64,000 nt of DNA from Brassica napus (taxonomy: Eukaryota; Streptophyta; Magnoliopsida; Brassicales; Brassicaceae), in NCBI RefSeq assembly GCF_020379485.1, contig NC_063438.1:2232001-2296000 (forward strand), written 5' to 3'. The notes beneath the pieces are model-generated. The model saw only the letters and a program-made list of their open reading frames with translations, searched no databases and was not told where the DNA came from. Position numbers and translations under genes: made by a program. The number at the start of each line of letters is the position of its first letter. Within the stretch, counting starts at the first letter, position 1. Below, piece after piece: positions 9,920 to 21,885 of the stretch.

Positions 9920-11778
9920 TCTAATCTATTAAAACAGGAGTACGTTTTAGAAATAACCCTGAGTTTTCCATAAATATTACATCCTTATGCCACTGCTTTT
10001 AAAACACAAAGTTTTGATTTATTTTCTAAACCGGGACAAACGTTTTGTGTATTATAATTTTCTAGCGAGATTTTAGTTCTCTTTGCAAACCAGCTATACC
10101 GTTTTATATTACCAATTAATTATCGGTATTGTTTTGTCTACAGAATCATACCATATCTATCTAAAATTCAATTATATAATTTATATCTCAATTGTATGCG
10201 TGTTTCAATGCCATTAATTTATCGGTTTGGTATATTCTACAGAATCACATACAAGTAATCAAGATTTCAATTTCATACTTCTTTGTAACAATTTTATATA
10301 ATCTACCACATCAAAAACCGTTTCGTAATATATTTTTGTTGTCTAAGTATGATTGCATGTTTTCGTTCATAATTATTGTTATATTAGTTTTTCGATCGGT
10401 TGTTCTTATATTTACAACCCTTTGTGATTAAAAACTTTTTGATATATAATTTTGAAAATTTATTTAAATGAGTCAAAATGGAGAATATTCAAAGATAATT
10501 TTGGTCCACCAAATCTAAACTAATAAATCCGTTGCACAATTAAATCAATAATATTTTATAAACCTTTTCTATTTTTAACCAATTAGCATGATTAAACAGA
10601 TAACAATCAGCATCATCCGTATATTCTCTAACAAACCACCTTGCACATCACGTCCAATTTAGCTAACAAAACAAATAATGTTACCACAGATTTTACTCCT
10701 ATTAAATGACCAATATTTATCCTTGCAAATCACGTTTTACTTACCTAATTCACAAATATACTATTATATATTCCTTTAACAGTAAGAGAATATTGTGAAA
10801 TCTTTCAAAACGTATATTCTGTTGTTATAATTAATTCAAGGTCGATGGGAAGATGAATGGTCCAGAAAAAAAATAGTTAGATTTGCAGATGAGTTTAGTT
10901 ATAAAAAATACAAAGTCGTGGCCCATTTATTTACTTTTTTAAAATTACCTTAGCCATTTAATCTGTAAGCTTATGTTAATATGCTTATTCTAATGTATAC
11001 ACTGGCCAATTTATTTATTTATAAATGATTTTATTAATATGATATATTAATATGTTAATTGAACCTCAGTGGATTAAACTAATATATATATATATATACC
11101 AAAATGGATTTATAATAGTGAAATTATATGAAAAAAATAAGAGCTTCACCATTATAAGATATAATATATAATGTGTTATATCTATATATATGTTCCTATA
11201 TATTGTTGTAATTTATATTCCAAATTTTTACAATGTACAAATACATACATATCAATGTTTTTAAAACCGGACCGGAAGCCGAACCGAATATTTATTTGGA
11301 CCACGGTTCAAAAAATAAAATAGTAAATATGATACATAATTAAATTATATATAAATATAAAATATAAAACACTATAAACTTAAACTATTTTTTGTTCATA
11401 TGGTTGGTTTATAGAACTTTGAAAGTTTTTTAATATTTTTTATTAAATTCAATAACTTTGAGATCCAATATGACTCATGGTCAAACCAATGATTAGATCC
11501 AACCAAGCTACATGACCGGTTCATGGTCGAACTTGGACCGACCACCGGATCGGTACGATTTTAAAAGCACTAACTCATATAAACAAAAAACTAAAATAAT
11601 TTATTATAGGGACACTTAAAATTACAACGTATAAACAATAAGAATTTTATGTGTAGACATGTCATATAAAACATATATGTAATATAGTAAATATTATATA
11701 TATAGTATTAGAATGTATATAAATTATTTATTTTTATCAAAATATGACATCCGCGCGGACGCGCGGGTCAAAGGCTAG
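9920..11778 (+). mobile_element. Non-autonomous Helitron
   Basis: The 3' end is diagnostic: a GC hairpin CCGCGCGGACGCGCGGG at 11751-11767, then 7 bases and CTAG (11775-11778), followed by host T. The 5' end starts with TC after host A, either at 9920 (TCTAATCTATTAAAACAG) or 9925 (TCTATTAAAACAG), as in ATREP-type Helitrons of Brassicaceae. The inside is AT-rich and has no helicase or Rep frame, so mobility would depend on an autonomous partner. Confidence 0.8.
11257..11570. repeat. Inverted-repeat element (possible MITE) inside the Helitron
   Basis: The left end reads GTTTTTAAAACCGGACCGG and the right end, reversed, GTGCTTTTAAAATCGTACCG. This is an imperfect inverted repeat around 314 bases of AT-rich DNA. 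No clear target duplication was found, so the class is uncertain. Confidence 0.4.
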
Positions 11779-12202
11779 TGATATACTTAAAAGAACTAGA
11801 TTCTAATCTGAGCACGAGAACTATAATATAACAAAAATTAATAATATAACATTTTATAAAATAAAATATTTATTTTAAAAAATATTTGATAATAATTGTT
11901 TGACGTACATAAATATATTTTAAAATAATTTGTATCATGTTGGCTTTTATAAAATTAATTTATTATATAATATATTTTATTATATTGATATATATATATA
12001 TATAATTATGAAATAAAATAAGTTTAACGTAATATTAGTATACTAGTATTGACCCCATGCTTCGCATGGAATTATTTTTTCTTACAAATATTTTGAAAAA
12101 TGTTAAGTTGGATATAATATAAATGGGTAACTATAATTATAAATGGATAGTTTCACATTATTTTGCAGAACACACAAAAAGATAAACATAACCATTATAT
12201 AT

Positions 12203-12276
12203 ATCTAGAAAGACTTCAAAAAGTTATCTTAGACAATATATAATCTAGAAAGATTTCAAAAAGTTATCTTAGATAA
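12203..12276. repeat. Short tandem duplication
   Basis: Two adjacent copies of about 38 bases containing TCTAGAAAGA(C/T)TTCAAAA and AGTTATCTTAGA lie between the Helitron 3' end and the nested retroelement. No function is suggested. Confidence 0.6.
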
Positions 12277-12378
12277 CTATAACATCACCTGACAAATTCC
12301 ATTGTATCACTAAACATTATTTATGGCAGTCAAGAGGATGTAGTAGATTGAAAAATAACTTTCTTATTGTTGTTTATT

Positions 12379-13840
12379 TTTTTTTTGTCAACGGTTTCAT
12401 TTCATAAACTCAAAACAGAGTACTTGAAGAACAATGTTTGGGGACAACACCCTTTGCAAAAACAACAACTAAACATAAGGTAGTAGATAGTTTAGAAGAA
12501 CATGAAAACAGAGTGACGAGAGGGACAAGGTTCTTGGCGATGAAGAAACCTGTAATCTCAATCAAATCCAACCCTGAGCGCAGGGCAAAGAGGGAGACAA
12601 TAGAGTCCGAAAGAATCTGAAGACATGAAAGTCCAGATGATGCTGTTGAGCGAGGAGCTTTTTGCAGCGTTACAGCCTTGGTGCTTAGAGCAGAAATCAC
12701 AATCCACATTCCATTAGCCGAACAAGTCGGGAAGTTCTCAACATAACCGACTGTGGAGGACACATCAACGACCTCAGAGGCGACCAAACACCTCTTTTGA
12801 AAGATTGAGTGCTGTAAAGCGAACCACCTTCCCAAAATAGATAATCCTGAAACATTAGCATCCATAGCCACAAAGGCAGAAGTCCAGATAACAGAGAGCT
12901 TAAACCTGACGCTCAAAAGGTTTGTAACATCCTCAATACGAGGTAAAGAGCCATTCAAAAACAGCATAATCTCTTGATTATCAAGAAACAGGGATCTCCT
13001 ACTAAGACAATTACAGTCTACACGGCAGCAATGATCGAACAAGAAAGACTCACTCCAACAAGATATGAACACCATACCTTGCGGAAGCATGAAGCAAAGG
13101 GAGATGGGTCCAACAACATGTACCAGAGATTTCAAATGAAGGATAGGCTTTGACTGAGAACTGCACATATAAGTACAGAGCTGCACTCCAAAAGGTTGTA
13201 CTGAGGTAATAATAGCTGCATACAGAATACACTCCACCTCCAATATTTCACCATTTGAAGTCCAGTCCTCGAGAACTTGAAATGATGAGCAATGAAGGGA
13301 GGTAAGCTTGCACTTTGCTATCAGAAATCCCAAAAACCTTGCAACCAATAACTCAACAACCCCCGCCTCTGCATCTGAGCAGAGAAGCTTGAGCGAAAAA
13401 CTAGTAGAAGCGCAGAGAAACCATGGCAACGGAGCTTCCGGTTCTCTCTGATGGTGAGGGGTGGTGAAAGACAACGAGATCTGGCGGATAATCGCACAAC
13501 CTAGGAGAACCGGTGGAGGGTCGGGGGGGGACTGGAGGAACAGGAGGAACCACCAGGAGCATCACGTCGAGATCCGGATCTGGAGGTTCAGGTTGCAGGA
13601 GAGGAGAACCAGACGAAACAGCTTCAGGAGACTCCATTGACAGAGAAGAGGAAAAGCTTCGGGATGGAATGTGAGGTGACTGCAACAGCGGAGGAGAGGC
13701 TCGTGGTTAAGAGAAGGAGGAGCTGCACCGGAGAGAGATCTTCATTCTGGCGGAGAAGTATGATGAGCGGCGGCTGTCTTGGACTCCGTGCCTGGGAGAG
13801 AACCAGCTAGGGCGAACACTAACCACTTAATTTTTTTTTT
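12379..13840 (-). mobile_element. Non-autonomous LINE-like retroelement with target-site duplication
   Basis: Flanked by identical 13-base direct repeats ATTGTTGTTTATT (12366-12378 and 13841-13853). On the minus strand it ends in GTTGAC plus a poly(A) run. It is GC-richer than its surroundings and begins with LINE-like leader sequence, followed by a Pro-rich frame (13401-13685, with PEPPDPDLD and VVPPVPPVPPRP) resembling LINE ORF1 leaders. There is no endonuclease or reverse transcriptase. It was probably mobilised in trans. Confidence 0.85.
12410..13474 (-). CDS. 354-residue ORF of the retroelement, unknown function
   Basis: An unusually long open frame for this AT-rich region, ending about 30 bases before the poly(A) tail of the retroelement. 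I recognise no domain. It is rich in Leu, Ser, Val and Cys, with scattered hydrophobic stretches and no clear signal peptide. It overlaps the Pro-rich frame at 13401-13685 in another phase, so the two may once have been one ORF1. It may be the element's own gene, a captured piece or a chance frame. Not likely a host gene. Confidence 0.35.
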   Translation of the reverse strand: MSFTTPHHQREPEAPLPWFLCASTSFSLKLLCSDAEAGVVELLVARFLGFLIAKCKLTSLHCSSFQVLEDWTSNGEILEVECILYAAIITSVQPFGVQLCTYMCSSQSKPILHLKSLVHVVGPISLCFMLPQGMVFISCWSESFLFDHCCRVDCNCLSRRSLFLDNQEIMLFLNGSLPRIEDVTNLLSVRFKLSVIWTSAFVAMDANVSGLSILGRWFALQHSIFQKRCLVASEVVDVSSTVGYVENFPTCSANGMWIVISALSTKAVTLQKAPRSTASSGLSCLQILSDSIVSLFALRSGLDLIEITGFFIAKNLVPLVTLFSCSSKLSTTLCLVVVFAKGVVPKHCSSSTLF

Positions 13841-14745
13841 ATTGTTGTTTATTGAAATATCAAATATTTGAAAGAATATATTGTGTACTGAAAAAACGGG
13901 AGTAGTTGACAAAAAAAAACAAAAAAGAAAAAACTGCAGTAATATAAATATGTAGCTGCTAATATATACCTCTGGTAATTTTGTCTCCCATCAGCCCATG
14001 GCAGCATTGATTATGCCATCTTCGATGCTTCATGCTAATCTTTGCTCCTACAAATGTGAAACGTACATAAACCAATTGTATTTTTGAATATTTGAAAGAC
14101 TAAAACTATAGAAAAAGTAACAAATTGCTCACCATCGAATGTTGAGGATGTTTTCAATCTACCTATTGGTGTAAAACCTATTGCACAGTATGAAAACAGT
14201 TTAACAATATGATCCTTTTCTACTGAAATAATAGAAACTCGTTTACCTTTTATCAAAATATTTTCTTCTTCATTTGTTTTTTTTTTCCTCTATAGATTGA
14301 TATTGTGCTTTAGGAGATTTCTAGTTGTGGTGACAAAAAGAAGGAGATTTATAGTTGCAGTAAAACATGGAACGGATTTCTCATAATTTGCCATCATTAT
14401 AATAACAATGAATCACTTACTTCTTCTTTTTAAAATGTGATGCTCCTGGTTTTGATAATTCAATCACAAATTAAAAACTTTTTGGTAATAGATAAAACGT
14501 AGAGAAGAAAGCCAGTACACTTATAGATTATATATTGGAGAGATGAAGAAAACAGTTTGACAAAAAAGTAACTAACGTGGTATTAAAATTCTGAGAAAAA
14601 TAAGGAATTTTTTTTAGGTAGTTGAGGATTGCATAAAAATAGGAGATGACGAAAATTTGTTTTTTTTTTAATTTTGTTTTTGTAAAAATTTACCAAATGT
14701 CATAACCTGATTCGTCAGGCGACTTGCGCTTTAGTATATAAGGGA

Positions 14746-17396
14746 TATCATAATAATCAGGTAGATTATATGGTTGCTAAATATATTTACAATTATTGAT
14801 ATGGATATATACAATTACACATCTACCAAATTATTGAGAAGAAATACACATTCATTCATTCCAGTGAAACGTTGGAAAGTGGAGTAAGTGGCCCTAGTTT
14901 CACTCAATTATTCAGAAGATATTGTTATTGTTGTTTTTGAACGTACAAACAGAAGATATTGTTGTTATCATAATATCCAGTGAAACGTTCTACGCTCCAG
15001 AATCAGACTCATCACTGGCCACCTTTTCTGAGGTCACGAGTGGTCAGTGGTGACGAAGATAAAGGGACCACACAACATTTCATGGGAGCAATAAGATAAA
15101 GACATTGTACGCCTAATTTCCACAGTGATCTTATCCAACAATTTAGTACACCTAACCAAAATAAACACGACATTTAAACACACAAAACGACAAAATTTTG
15201 AATTGAGACTCTTTTTCACGTCTGAGTCTTGTAGGTGAGCCAATTCCAACAACGTGAAAAATGATGCATGAGAAATTCTATAATTTGTTTACTTACAAGT
15301 CTAATTCTCTTCTTGATATTTGACGTCGCCGACACAACGATATGAATACAAACAAGCACATGTGATCATATTTGATATTCCTACTAAAAAAGAAAATTAA
15401 TGTTATTTTTGCTTATTTAGATTTATTCTATTTGGGGTTATACGTAGCTACTTTTCTGTTGGGTTTCATGGGCTTCACTTCAAAAATAGATTTTGATGGC
15501 CAATACTTGATCCGCAAGTTTGCTAAGTTAATTTGATTGAAAGCCTTTTAGGGAAAATATATAAGTTAAACACTTTTATCTACTATAATAGCTAAGAAAG
15601 TTGAAAAATAGACTTACAATTCTGTAGAAATTATCGTATATGCGATTCCAATCACTCTAGAAGGAGTATGACATCTCAATTTGCCTACTTGAAATTCTAT
15701 ATTTGGAATGAAACCATCTCCAAATTTGGAACTACTCTCTCTCTATTTATATCTCTCAGTTTGGTACCCAAACGAAATTATATAATTTAGATGAAACCAC
15801 AGTAACACACACAAAGGACAAACACGACTTTGATGTGCAAACTAAAAATGGAACAAATCCCACTTTCAGAAATCGAAATATAAAATGATAAACAGATCAA
15901 CATTATTATAAGCAAAGAAAAAATCAATCTCATTTGAAACGTTTAGTTAATTACTTGTGGGAAATAGTCAAATAATAATCTTTAAACGGAATTGTGTAGT
16001 TATTTTTTTTATATGATATAATTTTTATATCTTAATAAATTTTTAATTTTACTAATATTTTGGTTTCTTGAACTATTGTTTTCATTAATATATTTTCAAT
16101 TTTCAATTTCCAACCAATCATGTTAAAAAGGAGAAGTCACAAGGTAAAATTCAGCTTAATGGAGAAGAGCCATCAAAATTTAGCAAAACAATCACTTGGA
16201 AAGTAAACACAACCTTCTAAAGCAGAAGAAGAAACATAGCCGCCACCCTATACACAATGGGTGCACGTGCACCCTTAATAAAAGTTACTTTCACTTTTTG
16301 TAATGCAAATTCTTAGATGTTTCATAGATCAGATGGTAAAACTTAGATTGTGCACCCACAATAACTCTGGTTCGATGCTTTATTGTGCATTGATTTCTTT
16401 TATTATTAATTGTGCACCCATAAGAAAAAAATTCTAGATTCGCCCTTGTCACGAAGCCAAGACAAACATAGCTAGCATCAAACTAGAATTAGAAGCCACA
16501 TCACCACACGAAATCTCAACCGAGCAAAAAAACATATATAGCTAAACGTTGACCTAACGAAAGCCTGTCTGAAGTGTTGTTTAAAAAAAAAGTAAGTAAA
16601 TATTTTTTTTGCAGCACATTCGGGACATTCTATATACACATTTAGTTATTACTTTCGGTTTTTTACTATAGCCTATAGTATATCCTAATTAAAATGCTAT
16701 CTTTTTTTTGGAAACTTTAAAATGCAATCCTTATGTATATAGATAGCCATGAGAGTAGCGATGGTAACCAGAAATCTTGGAATCATCATTAGGAATCTTG
16801 GAATCATCAGTTCATCACCATCATCGACCAACCTTTTCAATTCCCTGAAAAAATAACTTTAAACTTTGGACCTTTTTAGGTTTATTGTTTCGAAAACTAA
16901 GTGATGATGTTGAATTGGTTTTTGTCTTGCATGTATCTAAAACAAGTTATGTTATTGCAAAAAAATGATGATATATTATATAATATAGGGTTTTTCTTAG
17001 TAGTCGTTTTATAGAACGCAATCTGTACGTGAATTAAGAAGAAGAATACGAAGAAGCCCTTTTTCAAAAAAAAAAAGAAGAATAAGAAGAAAAAAGTTAC
17101 CGCTAGAGATAATAAATTATTCGAACTTTAAGATTGTATCAAATGAAAATTTGATCAGATTTGACAACGTAGAAAATCATGCATGTGGAATTTGACACTG
17201 GATCTCGCTAAAAAGTAGTAAAACAACACATTTATTATGTCCTTTAATTATTACAAAATTTGTAAGACGGTCAAAGACACTGTATTCTTAAATGTGTAAA
17301 TAGTACATTCGGTTCTGACAGGGAAACTTAAAAAAAATGTAAATCTTTATTGATCTATAGATAGAGCCATGAGAATGTGACGACAAAGAGGAATCA
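14746..17396. other. AT-rich intergenic spacer
   Basis: About 2.65 kb without a convincing gene. It contains short low-complexity runs. At 16255-16440 there is a repeat-like segment with palindrome GGGTGCACGTGCACCC and two further TGCACCCA copies, probably a transposon scrap. The last few hundred bases hold the 3' UTR of the HOL3-like gene. Confidence 0.5.
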
Positions 17397-18743
17397 TCAC
17401 ACTGACTTCTTCTTCTTCCATCGTCCAATTTTTTCCATTCCCTGAAAATTATTGTCAATTTTAAAACCTTTTTCTCGTCTTTCTTTTTTCACAATGAAAT
17501 TAATTAAGTGATGAAGTTGAATTGTATTTTACCTTGCGTGTAGCTGGAGCAAGTTCGTTATCAACAATAGAGTTCACCTCAAACTCTAAGGGAATCAAAA
17601 GCTCTTCATAGCTACAAACAAAAAGTAAAAGAAGTTTGATTATTTAACCAAAGAAAGGCACTATAAGGGAGTTTCGGACTTATGCAAGATTTAAGGATAA
17701 GATGAAAAGATTAATTACGCTGAGACTGATACTCGATAAGGAGGTGGACCAGGTGTTCCACCACTTAACTGCATAACATAGTTAGGTAAAACAAACATTT
17801 CAAAAAAACCACAATATAATATACATATTTGTAAATACAAAGAGAAATATAATATGATTTTTCTCTTACAGGATACATCAATGTTATAAGCTCTCCACCA
17901 GGGTTCAGAAGTTCTTGCATACGCTTTGCCCATAGAGGTCGAACTTTAGGTTCAAAGGCACAGAAAAAACTGCAATAATTATCATAATTATTGCAAACAT
18001 ATCAAGTAGTGTTTTCTTGTTTATATTCCTCATATATATGAACAAGGAGATGAAAACATATCCAAAACTAGATATAGGAGTCAAGAACTATACTTGTAGT
18101 CGAAAATAAGATCGAACTTTTCAGTTGGCTCCCAAGTGAAAAAATCTTCTTTCAAGAAGGAGAAATGTTTTGAATTAGGCAATGAAGAGAACATCTGCAT
18201 TTTGAGATTTAAATATATACTTTCAAACATTCAACTGAGAAATAGAAATCTAGATTATATGTATATATATATCCTCACCTTCATTGATCTTTCGACTGAG
18301 GTTTTTGAAAGTTCAAGTCCAATAACATGACGGTCAGGGTTTGCCATCACAACCACATCATAGCCCTGTCCAAAAACACTTTTCAGACAATGGAGATCTT
18401 ACAAGACATAAGGAGAAGATATATATATCAAAGCGACTTACGGTTCCACATCCAGGAACCAAAGCTCTACCATTAGGCAAAGAACTCGTTTCGCAGAGAT
18501 GAACAACAATAGGAGTTGCTTCTCCTAAATCCCACAGTGTTCGTCCCTCTACCCACATATTTTCCCATCCACCTTAAAAAAAATAAAAATAATCAACATC
18601 ATCATCATCATAACGAGTTATGTTCTTTAAAATGCATTTAAATATCACAATAACAAGTGTGGATGTAACATCACAAATAACAAAGATTACGTAACAGATA
18701 GTGGTTAAGATTGGTTACCAGGAGGCTCTTTGATATGATCCAT
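17397..18743 (-). CDS. HOL3: SAM-dependent methyltransferase, HOL3 type
   Basis: Eight exons on the minus strand: 18719-18743, 18442-18572, 18279-18365, 18094-18194, 17870-17969, 17719-17768, 17533-17611 and 17397-17441, giving 205 residues. Exons 2, 3, 4, 5 and 7 match the HOL1 gene at 6125-7968 base for base in length (131, 87, 101, 100, 79). The SAM motif [14 protein letters not shown] and [13 protein letters not shown] are present; the thiocyanate-enzyme signature is changed to [15 protein letters not shown]. Exon 1 codes only about 8 residues, shorter than in HOL1. It is expected to be a cytosolic methyltransferase of halide/thiol type, but substrate is unproven. Symbol rests on synteny and divergence from HOL1. 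Confidence 0.88.
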
Positions 18744-20003
18744 ATTGGTTGATCTATGCGATCTAAAGGTTCTTGTTCTTCTTCTTTGTTGCCTGAGGGT
18801 TATAACCTTACTTGTATATTATATATATAACCTAGACCTGCTTATAATTTTCTACAACAGAGGAAAATTATTCAAAGTACTTAAAAAGAGTATTAAAATA
18901 TATCTGGAGACCAGGTTTCTACTCTAACAACCAATGCACCGAATCAGCAATGACGTATGGATAAACTCAACAGGACTTTTTCAATCTTCTGAACGTCTAA
19001 TATAACTCATAAAAAGATTATTCAAGCCTGATACATGTGACGAGCACAAAGCGAACTAGATTTTCGTCTTTTACTAAAAACAGATTAAATAAGAGGGAAA
19101 TGTTGAATACTAAAGTTACATATGATACTATATTATATGAATGTTTCACATCTTATTCAACGGTCCTTATACACGTTTAGTTAACGGTGAATAATCACAA
19201 AACATCCACAAGTTGAAGCGTATTCTTTAATGATCAGTGAGGCATCATCACTATTCACAATGTGGAGTGATGAGACGTTGAATGTTTGATTTAGGACATA
19301 TACAGTGAAACATCTATAAATTAATAATGTTGGAACTACACCAAAATTATAATTTTTTTTATTAATTTATAAAGATATTAATTTATCGATATATTAATTG
19401 AACCAAAAACTCAATTTGGAACTATAAAATTATATTATTTTATAAAGATTTTTAATATATATTAATTTATAGAGTATTAATTTAAAGAGGTTATATTTTA
19501 GAGATTTAGTCAATGAAGCATTCTCGGCAAAATGCAAAATGATCAGACTTGGTCATCCCAATGCCCACGGAGTTGCTACTGCTTCCCACTTAAGATGATG
19601 AGCTTGTTCATGAAAGTTTATTCACAGGAGCCTTCAGCTGCAGCTCGTGACGTGGATATTGAGTTGGGTGTTAAGCTGAAGCTTCTGGCTCAGTTGGAAG
19701 GTGTGAAGTTACGGTTGTGAGTGGTAGTATAAGTAAGAGAGACGTGTGTTTTCAAGTCTTTTTTATGCATTTCCTGGATTTGGTTTTGGACAGAGTAACG
19801 GAGAATGAGATGAGAAGAAATATTTTATAACCCATGTAAAGTTACAAAATAGCTGAGAATTTAATCCTACAAATCATAATGATGGAGTTTTCAAAATCTA
19901 GACAAAAGAATAGTAAAATATGTTTTGGGATGGGGGAGAGATTCACAATTTACAAAGAAACTTGTATCCATCCTCTTGTGTTCCCAGGAGAAGAGAGTGG
20001 GAA
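18744..20003. other. Intergenic region with a MITE and an unidentified coding-like fragment
   Basis: Apart from the MITE at 19302-19503, the stretch 19500-19720 looks less AT-rich and could encode pieces such as RLGHPNAHGV and ARDVDIELGVKLKLLAQLEG in different frames. I could not assign it to a family; it may be a decayed gene or transposon scrap. The rest is 5' sequence of the HOL3-like gene and 3' sequence of the next gene. Confidence 0.4.
19302..19503. repeat. MITE-like element
   Basis: Begins ACAGTGAAACATCTATAAAT and ends in the partly inverted form TTAATTTAAAGAGGTTATAT, with repeated TATAAATTAATA motifs inside. This matches the terminal pattern of a common small plant transposon with ACAGTGAAAC ends; the right end has decayed. 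Confidence 0.5.
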
Positions 20004-21759
20004 TCAATCGAGGTAGAAGAGAGTGACGATCTTGCGGAGATTTTTAGCTTCTTGACATGTCTCCATGAGAAGCCTACTGTCATGAAACGCGAAGCAGATC
20101 ACTTGCTGTACTTGTGATATGATGTCCATATTACACAGCCTGCACAAAACAACATCAACGAATAAACTCTCATGTATAATCCTTCTTAAACATCAATGTG
20201 TGAAATGATGAATACAGTCACCAACCAACCTGCTAGCTTCTAGTAATGGCAAATGATCATTGTGTGGCTTTTCTACCACGTTTTGCACCTGTGAAAAGAG
20301 TATGGAAATGAAAAGAATCCAACAAGATCATGACATTGAGCACAAACCAGGTTTTAACTTACCTTAGACAGTAGCTCTTGGCTCTCAGGAGGTTGTTTTT
20401 TCAAACTTTGAGGTAAGATTACTGTAAGAAGCTCTGGCCTCTCAGCTCTCAACGCACCTCTGATAACAGCTGCGTTAGTTCCAGATGCACCTGAAGTATA
20501 TATATGATTTTTCTGCAACGAAGAGAGAAAGTTTTAGTAAAACTCTAAAAAGAAAAAGATTTGGAGTCAAACAAACACAAACTAAGATGAAGGAGCTCAA
20601 AAGGAGTCTTACAGTGATAACCATGGCGTAGCTAAGAATCTCGATGAGCTCTTGATGCATGAAACCCATGTTCCTAGTCCCAAAGAAGCCAATGGTTCTA
20701 GGCCCTTGCTGCTGTATCGCCAATAGCTCCTGTTTGATTACACATATAAACGGGGTCAGTACCAGCTAGATTCCAATTTCTAGCTAGCAGAGAAAGTAGG
20801 CGTTACTTGAATGTAATCAACATCAGGGGAAGGTCTGAGCTCAGAGACAGCAACTGAACCAGAGCCTTCAACGATGGCCTGAGCCTGAGTAGGAATCCGG
20901 AGGCCTCCGGAATCTTCATCAGATTCAAGCCCACATGTAATAGGATCATCTTCATTTCTCCAAGTATCTGTGATGTCTTGGTCTTTCGTGCACTAATATA
21001 CAATACACAGAGCATATAATAATCAGAGTTGCTAATAAATAACAAGCAACAAACTCTTCAAAGGTCAAAATCTTAAAACTCATATACCTATCAACCATAA
21101 CAATTGAGCAAGGAGATACTTTCTCCTAAAACATTAACACCAAAGTCTAAGAGACAGAGAGACAACAATCATTGTAAGGCTTTTTTAATACAGGAGAGGG
21201 GAGGGCACACAACCTAACTAATAAGACTTCCATTGAAGACAGAAAGCGATGAGAATAATTAATGCATTTCCAGCAAAACAAAAAAAAAAGACCAACACTT
21301 TCAGGTTTATACGATCGTGATGAAACAAAACATCAATCATTCGAACACAATTTTGTCGGAATGCTACCAAGAAAATTAGCACAAAGAGGACATTACTAGA
21401 CAACCATTGAAGACAGTAAAGCGATGAGAATAATTAAAGTCTCCAGCAAAAAAAAAAAAAAAGACTAACACTTTCAGGTATAATACAATTGAGACAAAAC
21501 ATCAAATCATTCGAACACAATTTTGTCGGAATGCTACTACCAAGGAGATTACCATGGGAACACAAGGAGAAGAGGATCTGGATCTCCGGGGGAAAAGCTG
21601 CGACAGGGAAGAAGAGCAAGAGGTACTAGAGGAAGAAGAAGAAGAGGATCGGAGAATAAAGTTAGGGTTTTTCGATCTGAGCGCTAGAGAATCCGAAGAA
21701 GGAGGAATCAAGGGAAGTGTGAGAGGCACGAGGAGCCTCATAGGTAGAGATGAACTCAT
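20004..21759 (-). CDS. Conserved plant protein of unknown function (At2g43945 type)
   Basis: Six exons on the minus strand: 21553-21759, 20807-20992, 20613-20729, 20363-20512, 20230-20288 and 20004-20139, giving 284 residues. The first 69 residues are rich in Ser, Leu, Pro and Arg, with few acids, and look like a plastid transit peptide. The core has ELLAIQQQGPRTIGFFGTRN, HQELIEILSYAM, HIYTSGASGTNAAVIRGALR and RPELLTVILPQS, suggestive of a nucleotide-binding Rossmann-like fold. I know no experimental role. Position next to HOL3 agrees with At2g43945. Intron 1 contains a tandem duplication (21224-21552). The start is the first Met of the conserved frame. Confidence 0.88.
21224..21552. repeat. 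Tandem duplication in intron 1 of the At2g43945-like gene
   Basis: Two diverged copies of about 150 bases lie end to end (about 21224-21385 and 21405-21552). Shared blocks include CATTGAAGACAG, GCGATGAGAATAATTAA, the AACACTTTCAGGT stretch and TCGAACACAATTTTGTCGGA. The right copy abuts the splice donor of exon 1, so the duplicated unit starts at the 5' end of the intron. Confidence 0.8.
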
Positions 21760-21885
21760 CTATCAATCCCAATACTGCTGATAACTTCACTTCTCTAATT
21801 GACAGAGAATCCGAATCCTTTCACTGCTTCGTCGAGGAAGAAGAAGAAGAAGAAGAAGAAGAAGATAAAACACTCAGACGAATAC

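Larger units (their letters stand above)
12043..14745 (-). mobile_element. Probable second Helitron, split by a nested retroelement
   Basis: On the minus strand the 3' end shows hairpin CCATGCGAAGCATGG, then GGTCAATACTAG followed by T (12042-12043), a Helitron terminus. A matching 5' end is proposed at 14745, where the minus strand reads A then TCCCTTATATACTAAAGCG. The 3' end is convincing; the pairing with this 5' end is inference. A 1.46-kb retroelement (12379-13840) is inserted inside. No helicase gene is present. Confidence 0.55.
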
